Source: Ciona intestinalis
Lineage: Eukaryota > Chordata > Ascidiacea > Phlebobranchia > Cionidae
Reading direction: 5' to 3'
DNA: 64,000 nucleotides
Assembly: GCF_000224145.3 (NCBI RefSeq)
Contig: NC_020167.2
Coordinates: 1,292,690 to 1,356,689 of the forward strand
The notes below the pieces were generated by a model, which was given only the letters and a program-made list of their open reading frames with translations, was not told the origin of the DNA and made no database searches. Position numbers and translations under genes: made by a program. Below are positions 47,801 through 59,809 of this stretch, piece by piece (the first letter of the stretch is position 1; each line of letters opens with the position of its first letter).

Positions 47801-50800
47801 CCGGGCGACCAACGTATTTGGGAGCGTATACGACCGAGATTAGACGCCGCTAATGACCGCCTGGGAGGTGGGGACAGCTGGCCGAGACCAGTACGTGCCT
47901 TCCCATACTTTCGGGGTCCAAAGAACAAGACATAGAGTCATATCGTCTGTCCAGCAGCAACGCGACCCGACGTTTGCCCGCGTTTTTCGCCTTTGAACTC
48001 TTAGTGCTGACCACGTTATAAGGAGCAACGGAAATACAATGGGAAACCAGATCGAGTCTCTGACTTTTGATCCTGGTTATGAGAAAGAATGCGGCGTGTT
48101 TGCGGCTCGCAAAAATGCATCGCGAATGGGACTCTCACGAAACGCGTAAAGCTAAATGGTTGGAAAATGTTAAATATACCCCGAAGATTGGCAGGCCATT
48201 CATTTTACTCAGTTATAAGTTTTTGTAGTGGTTTGCCCCCGACAAAACGATGTATACGGGTTATTTATTGCTTATTCGTTTCCTTATAACTGATGAGACT
48301 GCTTCATTTACTGTTAAACTAACAAGCGATAATAAGGGTGATGTAAATTGCATTGTAAACATACTATACAAATTACTGACCACAGCAATGTGATACAATG
48401 ATTAACACGTTTACAATATATGTAACTTACCACCACGCGGCGCTGGCCAGTAGAGCACTCCAACTCCACATAAAATATGCGGTAAGCACGCTGCTGACTC
48501 TTGGACGTCTTGAAAACCTCATATTCGAACTTTAATTAAATACAGCAATCCAAAATCATATATTTCGAAAGGAAATTAAAAACCTTAACTGCAATAAATA
48601 TCTGCATTAATTGAACTATAGGACTATACATAAACAAAAAAATATAATATTGGCGACGCCTGCATTTTAAAATGATGGGAACTTTTTCTGCAGCTAGCTT
48701 CCCCCCCATGCATGCCTCAAGCATCTATCGTCTCTTCGTCGAACCTCGGCCAGCTGTAAATACGGGAAGCGAAACTGGTGACATTAACGTATACCGCAGC
48801 GGTTGGTAAATTTTGGCAGATTTTTTTACGCTCTGTCTAGTCGCTGGAAGTTTTTAACTTACAAATCTCAAATTGGATAAAAGATTAACATAGATTTATC
48901 TCAATTTAAATACATAATTTAAATATGCGAATTCCCCCGTCGTGAAAATACTATCATATTATTTACCGTTTAATTTAGAAAATAATTCAACGTAAAATTT
49001 TTATCAGTGAAAAATGCGAACGAAAATTAATACCTTGCTGACATACTCACACAACAGCCGCTTACTTCGCGAGTTAATCAAAACACATTGGTTTGTACGG
49101 TAGCCGGTGATATAGCTGATTGTTAATAGCGGGTACATAGCAACTTTGCCGTTTCCTCATATCCATGCACGAACTATTTGGTTAAATAGTGGTACACGCG
49201 TTTTCTCATGGCGAGCACATGTATCTGTATAGCTTATACTAGAAAATTCCGGCAACGGTAAACACTTTAAATAAAACCGCATAGCAGACTTGGGAAGCAC
49301 CCTTGGTACTCATTTGGGTCAACGGAATTTATACATGAAGTATAAAATATGCTATTTAGGAACCTTTCAAAACAAGCCAAAAAGTATATCGCCAGTTAAC
49401 CAACCATGCACCGAACTCACTTTAGAAAAAAATATTAGTCATGTATGTCCTGTCTGTTCTGTCTACCCTAACTCGTGAACCCTACCTTGAATATGACAGC
49501 GTACTTGATAAAAGCGACTGTTGGATCCATTAAGTGCATAATTTTAATATACAGGATTAATAGCCTCAATCTATTTGCTAAAGTAACTCGTATAAATTGC
49601 GAGTCAACCTACGCTCTGACATCGATCAAATAAAACAAATTATAAGCGAGCTTAACTGCATTGCTCTGATAGGACAATAGTCTGTTGTCGGTCGTCTAAA
49701 TTCCTTCGCTTTTCAAGTCTAAACAGTTATCTACCTATATAGCTCTGACCGTGAGTCTCAGTTTATAAGTTTGTGACTATAGTTAGTATAACATTTGCGA
49801 AAAGAGACTATAAACTGCAAATTCAAAACTTTATCGAAAAATAATATCCATACAAAACTATTCCGGCGAACATTATTCGATCTATAGGCACTGCTCCCGG
49901 AGCCCCGCTGGTCGAACAGACAGTCTTGGCTTTTTGCGACCCCATTAAATATCCTACAAACGTCTTGGCGGAACAGACTTTATGAGGTTAATATTTTTTC
50001 TTCGCCATTTTTACATTCGCCGGGCATTTTTCGCCTTTGTTTAAACAGTTGAATGACGGCGTTTGAATTTCGTGTTGCTAATTTCAGAACACAATTGAAA
50101 ACCATTGGTAGCTTAAGGGAGTCGATTTGACTATTTGCTTAATACAAATGAACTTTTCAGTGTCAATGTTGTAATAGAATGCTCAGTGTGAGATTATGTG
50201 TAATTTGTATGTTTTACAAGTAACTCGCGTTATTTGGTCTCTTCGTACATTTGGTTGTAAAACTTGAGTCATGATAGCTTTGGAGAAGCATGTGCTGAAA
50301 ATGACTGTATATAATATTTGTTTTTTACGGCAGTTTGTGATCGTAACGATGAATTTACTTTGTGTATACCAATCAGAGAAATGACTCGTACACTGCCTTT
50401 CTGAAAGGGCGATATCAGAGCGCCAAAGCGCTACATGTGTTTTATTAATCATGTTAATCATCGCCGCCAGATGTCCCCGTTGTAGACATTTTATTTGTGT
50501 TAAAAATATTTTTGTCTGTGAAGACGTAAGAAGCCTATAATCATGTCTACATTTGGTTGTCGAGACAAACACTAGCGGTTGAACGGGTTACACCGGATGG
50601 TCACGTTTTTGATCTAAAAACCATGTTTCCGAAGCTTATGTAAGCCTAAATCGTCACGAACTTGAGATCTCGTTATTAATTCACGCCAATTGTAGACGCC
50701 TTGCGTCGACTGTAACGTACGTCTGCCGAGGATTAAGTATATCCTCAATAATGAGCGCGTAACAGCATGTGAACACCGGGACGTACGGATCGACCAGGTG

Positions 50801-52368
50801 CCATAATGGATAGACAATAGAGCTGAAATATAGTTGGAAAATTGACCCCAAGGTATTCAGTTAAACAAGCACGTTCAAGGTATGGAAATGCCGTAATGGG
50901 AAGCACGGTGGATGAATGAGAAGATCCCGACTCACTTGGAACAAATGCTGCGTATTGTAGTCCGCCGACGTTGACGTAATATTGAAACCGATTATGTGGT
51001 TTTGGAATACATTAGGAGACGACGAGCGACAAAAGACGGCGCGCGAACTAGCAATTGTGACGTCACGGGTTGCGACTTGGGTCGCGTGCTATGATTGGCG
51101 TGGACCTTTCACTTGACATGTGCAGTTCACGCTATGGAAGGGTTATGATGCTTGTAAGTGCCCTAGTGACGTCTTGCTTGCTGCTGCGGTTGCATGGTGA
51201 ATTACTAATGTACAATAGCGGCGAAGAATGGCAAACTTTCTGACGTATATTTTAGCTGGCTTTAAAACATCGAAGCCCATTCTGAAAATCTTCCATTTGG
51301 GTGCTGGAATTCTGACCACTTTAAAAAATCAACGCTCTTCTGTGGTCTTTGTCTGTAGCATAATGTACCACAACAATAAACCGCGAACGGATTTTCCCAC
51401 GATTTAGTAGAAAGTCAGTCACGAATGACACTGGATTCCTGCCACAGAACCCACGACCCATGTCCCGTGCTTGCTTCTACGTCAATTGTAGGAAAGGGTG
51501 ACCTATGTAAACGAACAAGGCGACATTGTTGGTAGGTTTCGTAACTGTCGTAGTGAATATGTCGGTTTGCATAACACAGTGGTATTAATCACGACCCAAA
51601 ACGACGTTAGGTTATAGTTGTTGTTTCAATCGAACTGACGACAAAGCACTTACTTTATACCTTAGGGGTGCTTTCAATCTTGAACGGAAACTAAAAGCTA
51701 ACCATTGTTCATTGCGTCGTTTGTGGATGACGAATGGTCTTAAAGCTGAAAAATATCTCTCGCGAGATGGTTTTACAATTCATCATCCGTGCCTGTCATT
51801 CGGGCAAAATGCTGGAGTGATTTGCACTCTCACTTTGGTCGCATAGTTGCTGTCTATTCATTGCCGATCGGCTGTGGCATCAAAGACAAGAAATCGACAT
51901 GAGACATAATAACTCTCCACGCAGAAAGCGACCCGTGTTACAACCCACAACAACAGCAGGAAATTCGGATTTCAGCAAACTCGGCAGTTTGAAAACTTCC
52001 CACGTCCAGAAGAAAAACATAAACAACACCAGGATCAAAGAGCCAGTACACCGGATGGTGTTGAAAAACAAATAATAACGCGTGTGAGTTGAAAAAAAAA
52101 ACAGTCGCAAAGAATGCACTGGGGTCCCAGGCAGGATTGTATAATACAAAACACTTAGTTCATCTTCTTTCACATTTTATTCGTCATAGCGAACCCACCA
52201 ATATCAGATAACCAAATAAACCAATACAAAACATAGATCCACGCAAAGAGAATTTGTAACTAAATAGAGAAGTTTTATTGCACAAAACCAGAGCTTGAAT
52301 TGCATTTTGTAAAAACCTTCACTGTACAAACAAAGATGAACATCCATCGCTTCCTCTTACACCAGCAT
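44814..52368. other. Gene desert upstream of the Wnt, CpG-rich
   Basis: No convincing exon across 7.5 kb apart from a MITE at 44850-45055. Compared with the AT-rich remainder, 45.4-52.2 kb is CpG-rich and free of recognised repeats. CRE-like palindromes TGACGTCA or close forms occur near 46604, 46743, 51059 and 51168. The missing first Wnt exon should lie here or beyond. Candidate start ORFs were inspected and none could be supported. Confidence 0.5.
44850..45055. mobile_element. MITE just upstream of the first Wnt exon found
   Basis: Ends AGTAGGATGAGGGAAGATGGG and GTGTCCCATCTTCCCCCACC, with complete internal landmarks (GATATTATGTGCTAAAGG may carry small changes). It starts about 37 bp beyond the splice acceptor of that Wnt exon. 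Confidence 0.85.
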
Positions 52369-54473
52369 TCATCTAGGTTTTGGGAAGAAACGAATAAAAA
52401 CGATCATCGTAAAGAAAGTGGCGCAAACAATTGCGAGTGATATCCACAGCCACCAGTTGGTGCCCTTGCGCAAGTGAGCTTCCAGACGACTGGACTCGTG
52501 TTGTAGTTGACTAATATTAGAGTCAGCATTCTTTGCCGATTGTTGCATGACCTGTGGAAAAAAACATTGCTTATGTATATTTGTTCAACCTTTTATATTA
52601 ACTCCAGCTAATCCAACGTTGTGTTTTTATAATGTTTTTATATTTACTCCAGCTAATCCAACGTTTGCTAACGTGTTCTGAATTAATGAAAAATTTAAGC
52701 TTTTAAGGCGATGTCTTTTTATTAAAAAATTAGGTTTTGCTTATTTAAAACAAAATATTGCTCCAAACTTTAATTATAACTTTTGTTCCAAAATTACAAA
52801 ATCACTTGAGCAACAAACAGTGATATTATATAACAGACACCTGTCACACATGGCAAATACCTTTGTATCTTCTCTAATGATGTTTCCTGACACAGTAATG
52901 TTATGCCGTAGGTTCCTTGTGAGTGAAATTATTTCTTCTGCTATGTTTTCATGAACCTGCTCATGATGTTCCAACTCTTCATCTACATTTCTTATCCTAG
53001 GAAAAGTCAAGTTACTTGCAAGATTTTATTTAACTTTTGGGGAACTGTAGAACCAGTATATATAGTGGGGTGAGGAAAGATGGGACACCTTTTCATTCTA
53101 TTTTCCCATATTATTTAAAAGTAAACAAAGAACGCTCAAAGAATTATAAAACCGTATCCTTACCACTCCCATGGAACGTTATTAAAGGTGTCCCGTCTTC
53201 CCCCATCCCATTAAATATTTAGTTACAATATTAGGAAAACTACTTTGAAGCTTCAATATCTTACTTTCTCTTTCGAAGGTTGTTCTGATCTGAATTTGTA
53301 CTATCATCACTCTGAAATGGCATGGTTTGTTTAGTAATATATATTCTTTAATGTAAGTTTTTGATATTAGCTAAAACACACAGCCAACCTTTATACTTGG
53401 AAAGTGTTCAGTCTTAGTTTAGAAGTAAGTTTGTCTAGTCATGTTTAGTCGCAGTTTAGAAGTATGTTTGTCATCTTATTAATTTATATCACTCCTTATG
53501 AATCTTACACACTAACATCACCACATATTACCTTGCTGAAGAGTTCTTTCTTCATTTGAGATCGATATTGAATTGCTGCATTTTGCTTGATCTGTTTACC
53601 TGTTTTACAAAAACAGGATAAAGAACATAGTAGGGTGGAAATTTGTTTAAAAATATTTATCAAATCGTATCCTTACGACTCCCATAGACCATTGTTAATT
53701 TTTAAAACATGATCAGGATATTTGGGTATTCTGGGCTAAAGGTGTTCCATCTTCCCCCACCCTGTTATATATTACAGCGATACAGTTTATATTTCAAGAT
53801 ATTTTTATAACAAATTGTCAACAATGGCACTTATAATTGTACAACAGAGAACAGACATGCTTGTGGGTAATTAACAACTACATGAACATAATATTTACCA
53901 GTTGGAGAAGCTACAAGACTTGGTATTGTTTGTTTGTCCGATGGAATCAGCATTTGGTTGGCGAATGCTTTTTCTGCAGCAGTAGACTAAACGCAAGTGG
54001 AATCAGGTATTGTATAAAGTTATTTCTAAAATTTAATCGCTGCAATTTATATCTTACTAAGGTCTTGGTGCTCAGAAAATCCTTCAGAAAAGCAATTTTT
54101 TTGCTGTATTCTTTTAACGTTTCTTCACTTGGTTTTCTTTATTTGAGGAACAAGAAAGTCAGTTTTAAAGCATTTTAGCATTAGTAAAACAAGCTGTATG
54201 GTGTGCATTAGACATAGAATTGCATATTTTTACCTTTGTGTTTCCTTTTGTAGATCTTCCAGGTAAGTTTCCAGGCACTCCACATACTGCAACAATAAAA
54301 CAAAACATGACACATTAATCTATTGAAGCAATTTAGATAAATAATTTTTTTAACAATATTAACTGTACCTGTTCCAACCTCCAGTCACCTTTCACATTCT
54401 CAGCAGCTTTTACTTCGCATCGGGCAAGCAAACGAATCAAGTTGATCTCAGTCTTGCTTCTCAGTGCAGGCAT
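52369..54473 (-). CDS. USE1: ER Q-SNARE USE1
   Basis: Eight exons on the minus strand: 54369-54473, 54234-54286, 54058-54136, 53899-53986, 53532-53599, 53265-53311, 52861-52996 and 52369-52551, giving 252 aa (human 259); all phases close. USE1 is the p31/SLT1 SNARE that works with syntaxin 18, BNIP1 and Sec22b in Golgi-to-ER retrograde fusion. Evidence: N-terminal INLIRLLARCE and WRLEQYVE; KPSEETLKEYS and STAAEKAFANQ in the middle; a SNARE helix with an Asp (IREDTK) aligned with the central-layer Asp of Use1; and a C-terminal anchor after TNWWLW (ISLAIVCATFFTMIVFI) ending RFFPKPR. AATAAA on this strand lies at 52274-52279. Two MITEs sit in its introns. Confidence 0.95.
53057..53217. mobile_element. 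MITE in USE1 intron 6
   Basis: Ends AGTGGGGTGAGGAAAGATGGG and GTGTCCCGTCTTCCCCCATC. It is shortened internally: the ATCAGGATATTTGG segment is missing. Confidence 0.8.
53627..53772. mobile_element. Internally deleted MITE in USE1 intron 4
   Basis: CATAGTAGGGTGG joins directly to the second half of the family (CGTATCCTTACGACTCCCAT, GATCAGGATATTTGG) and ends GTTCCATCTTCCCCCACC. Confidence 0.75.
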
Positions 54474-54956
54474 GGTGGGCAGGTAACTATATTTGCATGT
54501 TAAATCTACCCTTAATACTGGTGTTCTACAATGACAGTAAAAAACTTGAAGACAAGTATGGTAACCTGTAAATTTTAATACAGGAAATAAGAATCCAGAG
54601 TATTTGTAAATAAAACTGTGACATTATGTCAATTTTAGGAAACTAAGAGAGTTAACAAACTATGAAGATAACCACTTAGAACCAGCCATAAGATATAAGC
54701 AACTGTTGAAACACAAACATATAGGCAATATTGCAACAAAACACAGAATTTGTACATTTAAAAATGAATTGGAAACTAACTAACCGCTATGTATTTAGAT
54801 ACATTAAAGTACGTTGTTTTTAACCTTAATATACCCATGTTAACATGGTTAAGTGTGTAGATTGCACACCTACTGTTTATTCCATACATGCAGAAGGGTG
54901 AATATATAAATTATAGAACTTTCAGGATTTATTCAGTACATATATATTTAAAATAT

Positions 54957-55904
54957 TTAATTGTTTTTGCTTTTCTTTTTTCTTATCTTTTGTCCGGTGC
55001 CACTAAAGACTGCAAAATCATTTGACGTATCAGTGTCAGCTGTTTGCTTTTTTGGTTCATTATTACGAATAAAAGTCAATTGTCCAAACTTCCACTTATA
55101 ATTTGGAACACCACGTTCGATGTTGCTCACATCAATCTCAACTTTCTTCTGCCTCGTCCTTTTCTTCTTCCCATCCAAGCGATTCCCAGTTCCTTCAAAT
55201 GCAGAGAAGCCACTTGTCTCTTTCATGTACTCCTCTATTGCTTTTTTCATATCTGGTGTCCCAACTATCATATCAGACTCCACCTGTTTTGGCTTTGGTA
55301 CTGGTGGCTCATAACCAACGGGAGCATCAAACTCCAAACTGATATCACACTCAATGATGCAAACAGCATTCTGGGGCCGAACCTCCTGCACACAAAGTTC
55401 ATACTGTCGACTATTGTACTGGATTGCAATCATGTCCGATTTAGTCAAACAAGCAAAGTTACGAAGTGCATTTTCCAGTACAGCTTTTGGATTGGAAATA
55501 TCATGAAAGTCAGTGGATTGTGGTTGAAAGCGAGCGTATGTGGCGACTGGTAAAGTGCAATTTTCCAGCTGAACAAGATCTCCTTCTCCAAGGAGTAAGT
55601 TCTGCATCATCCAATAAGGAAGATAAATGACTCCCTCTTCTGCAACAAACTCGAGCACACCACAATGAGTTGATCTACCCTTGGGTGAGTTGGTAAGCTT
55701 AAACAACATTGGATAAGAGATATTTAACCGACTCAGTTGATCAAGAGCTGAAGGCGGCATAATAATCTTACCCCCTTTTTGTATATCTTTACTTTTTTGA
55801 TCAGACAGTGCCCCAAAGCTGCTGGAGTAACATCTGTAGCCATTACTGAAGGTATTGGGCCGTCTGGCCCCCATGTTGAACTCATTTAGAAAGTCTTGCA
55901 ACAT
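54957..55904 (-). CDS. UFD1: Ubiquitin fusion degradation protein 1, intronless
   Basis: A single 948-bp exon, 315 aa (human 307). UFD1 pairs with NPL4 to recruit the p97/VCP ATPase to ubiquitylated substrates, notably in ER-associated degradation. The conserved N-terminal fold is clear: KGGKIIMPPSALDQLSRLN, THCGVLEFVAEEG, YLPYWMMQNLLL and NPKAVLENALRNFACLT. The C-terminal tail carries two p97-binding SHP boxes, FEGTGNRL (about residues 236-243) and FSGTGQKI (about 300-307), plus RGVPNYKWKFG and LTFIRN. The ATG at 55904 was chosen; a second ATG follows ten codons later. AATAAA on this strand lies at 54928-54933. The reading frame is undamaged, so this is the working gene or an intact retrocopy. 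Confidence 0.96.
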   Translation of the reverse strand: MLQDFLNEFNMGARRPNTFSNGYRCYSSSFGALSDQKSKDIQKGGKIIMPPSALDQLSRLNISYPMLFKLTNSPKGRSTHCGVLEFVAEEGVIYLPYWMMQNLLLGEGDLVQLENCTLPVATYARFQPQSTDFHDISNPKAVLENALRNFACLTKSDMIAIQYNSRQYELCVQEVRPQNAVCIIECDISLEFDAPVGYEPPVPKPKQVESDMIVGTPDMKKAIEEYMKETSGFSAFEGTGNRLDGKKKRTRQKKVEIDVSNIERGVPNYKWKFGQLTFIRNNEPKKQTADTDTSNDFAVFSGTGQKIRKKKSKNN

Positions 55905-56382
55905 AGTAGTTATACCTTTATTTAACTTAGGTGCTTAATTATTTAACAGCTATTGTATAATTTATCTAAAACCGACACAACAAGAAAAGATAAAGTTTTA
56001 AGTCAATCGGACTTACGGCCACGTCAATTATTAAACAATGGAAAATTCCTCACAGTCACACGTATTATGTACAAAAATCTACAAAAGGCACACGGTCGTT
56101 TTTAATAGATTATAATATAAACAATAGCAATGGTAATATTAAAAGCCTTATATAGAAACCTCTGTAATGTCTTCTTTGTAGTTACTACGAATATATAACT
56201 TCCCTTCGCCATGACTTAATTTTCTCTTAAAACAATAAAAGTGTTGTTTCTATGTAGATAGGTTATTTGCGCTTTAGGGAATTTTATCTACCATATGTAC
56301 GTATGTTTTGTTTTGCAAGCCCCCAAAGGCCGTGAGAAAAATACAAGTAGGTGTTTTTTAACATATCTGACCAATATAAACA
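55905..56382. promoter_or_regulatory. Divergent intergenic region, UFD1 / UBXN1
   Basis: 478 bp between the start codons of two oppositely oriented genes. It must contain both 5' UTRs and promoters. AT-rich, with no clear TATA box or repeat. A shared bidirectional promoter is inferred from spacing alone. Confidence 0.6.
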
Positions 56383-58665
56383 ATGTCAGGAGTCGAAACA
56401 CTTGTGGAAATGGGTTTCTTACGAAACAGAGCGTAAGTAACATGCTTAGAAAATGTTTTGTGTAAATGTTTTAACAATAAACCTTACGGGGGGGTCGGGG
56501 GCAATTTTTGTGGTGAAAGTACAGGAGTTGTAACGTGTGTATAAATGCGGTGACACAAAACAACGAAACCTGCTTTGTTTTTTACTTCTTGTTTGCTTTT
56601 TTGTGGTACTGTGTTTCTGCAAATAAAACCCCCAACCTCTGACCAATTGCTAAATCTGTAACATAGAAATACACATTCCATTACCTAAGAAAATAATTTA
56701 ACATTAGTTTTATTCATGATGGCCTGTGTGAAGAATATTTTGACACAGCTTGTTTTATTATAAATACCAACTGTACAAAATTGTACAGCTGGTATTAAGG
56801 AGACATAAGAAACATGTGGAGATCAGAATTTGTACAGGTATATTATTACCAATCTTCCACGCTTTCGTTCGCAAAAAAACAAAATGCCACCTTTTTTACA
56901 TAATCACAATTTTCTTATTTTACCTATAACTCATCCGTATTCCGTACAATAACATATTCCAGGGAAAAGGCTTGGTTAAAAATGGGAGATCGTGGAGTTC
57001 AAGCAGCAATGGAGTGGTTGTTGGAGCATAATGAAGATCCTGACATCGATGAACCGTATCAACCTCCTCAGGGCCGCACTCTTACATCAGAAAACGAGTC
57101 AAGTAATAATAATCAGCATCATAGACAATATAATATTTTGATTTTAACGAAATTTCAAGTGACATTGAAAAAACACAGTTTAACTAGTGGCTGCACTGGT
57201 TGGCATATAGTTTGTATTAATCCACTGTAAAATTTGTCTGTTGTAAAGGACTTGTATTTTAGGCATTATTTTAATTAAGACTTATGAGATCCATAGTTTT
57301 TTTCATCAACGTTTTAAACAAACTGTTTTATTAATATTTACAGTATAAAATGTATAACCCCTTTTCCCTACAGATGGCTGCAACATTCTTGTTTTATAAA
57401 CTAATAAATTTTAACAAACCCAGGTACTTCCTTGGACACACAGCCCTCAAGTCAAGGAGATGTTGCTGAAGCTAAACCAGTTTTAACAGAAGAAGAAAGG
57501 GAGGAAAGATTGAAACAGTAATCTTAATGTTTTATATTTTTATAACAACAGAAGCTTCTTTTCTATGTTAATTTCAAATAACTGTTCTATCTAAACTGCT
57601 ACTTTGTCTCAAGTCATAGATTGATAATTGTTGGCGATCCATAATCTGTACAGTGAAGTATTACTTATGTAAATTGAATGTTTTGATTTTATATGGTGTT
57701 AACTTATTTTACTCACTTCTGATTAGAATTCAAGAGAAAATAAAGCAGCGTAGGCAGGAGTCTGAAGCTGAAGAGAAGAAACGACAAATTGAAGCTGAAA
57801 TTCAGCGTCGGAAAAGTGGTCAAGATATCAGCAAAATTAAAGCAGAGTCCGTGTTTTATTTTTTTATATTTGCATTTAAATTAATGTCATTTTCAGTAGT
57901 TTGTCTATTAAACATTGGTTTTCTATTATATTTGATTCCGTTGAGGCCCTTAAAGGTATAGTTTGTAAAATTGTATGTACTATGTAACATATGTATCATA
58001 GCATACAATGGAAAGAAGCACAAAAACAAGCCGAAGCAAGAAAAAGAGAGAAAAGAGAAGACATGATTGCACGACAGCGAGTAAAGGAGCAAATTGCGAT
58101 GGATCGTGCTGAAAAGCTAGCTCGAGAAGAAAAGGAGAAACAGGAAAGAATGCAAGCATCACCTGGTGTGTCTGCATCAAATACAGCCACTGCTGCTACT
58201 TCTGTAACTTCTATCAAAAAGGAACACACTCACGCAAGGTTACAGGTAATTTGTGTTAAAAATTTGTGACAAACTTGTGTTAAGAATTTTTTTATGAAAC
58301 ACAAAATAAAGTTTTTACTTTTAACTTTATTTAAAATCTACGCAGCTGAAATAACATTGTTGCCAATTTGTTAAGATACGTCTACCTAATGGAGGTACTC
58401 TTGTGGAAAAATTCTCGGCAAAAGAACAATTGTCTGCTGTAAAGTTATACATTGAATTAAACCGGAAAGATGGGGATGTTACTCCTTTCATGTTAATAAC
58501 AGCATTCCCAAAGAAACGTTTTACTGAGGAAGAAATGAACATGTCCCTTGAAAGTCTTGGTAAGTTGTTTATATTAATAGATTGCACTCAGTTTCTAAGT
58601 TTTTCTTGTTTTATTCAGATTTGGCGCCATCAGCTGTGTTAACTGTGGTTAATAAAGTTCAATAA
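56383..58665 (+). CDS. UBXN1: UBX domain protein 1 (SAKS1), p97 adaptor
   Basis: Seven exons: 56383-56432, 56963-57102, 57424-57517, 57727-57846, 58002-58245, 58376-58559 and 58619-58665, giving 292 aa (human 297). It has an N-terminal UBA domain (LVEMGFLRNRA, then VQAAMEWLLEHNEDPDIDEP), a long charged coiled coil (KRQIEAEIQRRKSGQ; EARKREKREDMIARQRVKEQ) and a C-terminal UBX domain (IRLPNGGTL, LSAVKLYIELN). The p97-contact loop reads AFPKKRF, so the usual FPR is FPK. UBXN1 binds ubiquitin chains and p97 and restrains ER-associated degradation and NF-kB signalling in vertebrates. The exon 4 donor GTCCGT is weak but is the only in-phase choice seen. The stop codon is immediately followed by an AATAAA. 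Confidence 0.95.
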
Positions 58666-59209
58666 TAAACTTTATCACATTTTGTACAAAGTTCAGCTAC
58701 ACATATGTTACTTCAATATATAATAAGGAGATTTTCTTTTTAATTGAAAAAGCTATGTTACTTGTGAATTAAACTACAGAATATAAGAGATTTTTTTTAA
58801 TATTAGACAGTACTAAACTTACTATAAATGTGTTTCGAAAAATTTATTAAACTTAATTGGATGTTTACAAGTATGTGTGGCTTCCCCATTAAATGTTTTT
58901 AATACAGGAAGCACTTACTTTCACTTGACTGCTGGTCAGGGGTGTATCCAGGAATTTAAAAAAAGGGGGTGGGCAAGTTTTTGCTTAGAAAATGGATGCG
59001 TATAAAACATACCGTGCTCGATAAAAACATACCCTGACTGACATAAATAATAACTCACATGGCAGGAACGTGTAAGATTAGTTTTAAACTACAATAATAT
59101 AACTTCTTTACTATTTTTAGGAGGAGGGGTTCTAATTTTACAAAAAAATAAATTTAACTTTTTTTAAATTTAAAGGTGGGAGTCTGTGGGTGATTATCTT
59201 TTTTGTGTT

Positions 59210-59402
59210 TTTTATCCCTTTTTTTATGGGTGTCTGATAATTTGGACAACCCATTATAGACCACTAGGTTGAAGCAATTGTTGTTAAGTGACTTGCTCAA
59301 GGGCTGGACACATGGACCCATAATGGTAGCAGTGGGGTGCCTTGAATCTATTACCTCTGGATTACAGGTAGGTGCGTGAACCACTTTGCCACGGCGCCGG
59401 CC
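59210..59402 (-). mobile_element. SINE, minus strand
   Basis: On the minus strand the head GTGGCAAAGTGGTTCACGCA is followed by the TAATCCAGAGGTAATAGATT segment, then the GCAATTGCTTCAACC-like and TTGTCCAAATTATCAGACAC segments. Same family as 34876-35168. Confidence 0.75.
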
Positions 59403-59809
59403 GATTGCTGAATTTACACCTATGCCAACTTTTATGAATGTAGACGGGACAGATATAGTGCATAGAACTGCATTTCACACAATGCTTCATTATTTGTTAT
59501 AGTATCCACAATACTAATGTAGGTGTGCAGTTGAGTAAAAATTGGGCAATAAGCTAATATACAAAAACTTTTAAACAGTGTAAAGTATTCTTTGTCAAAT
59601 CAGTGTTTTTTTTAGTTACAAATCAATTGTATTGCACTGGTCTGATTTTAATAAGCCTTCAAAATTCTCTCCAATAGGTTTATTTGACATATAACAGAAG
59701 TGGCGTCGATTTTATAAAAATGTAGGGTTGTGAGGTTAAAACGTGTTAGCTGGAAGTCGGTTTGTAAAGCACGTAAAATCATGAGTTGTAGTAAAAGTGT
59801 TAATTATTA

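Noticed and set aside
51880-52173. Minus-strand ORF of 97 codons with a hydrophobic stretch (LILVLFMFFFWTW), considered as the missing Wnt first exon
   Set aside because: No convincing donor with the required two-base leftover phase was found, and it lies 7 kb upstream with no homology to Wnt N-termini.
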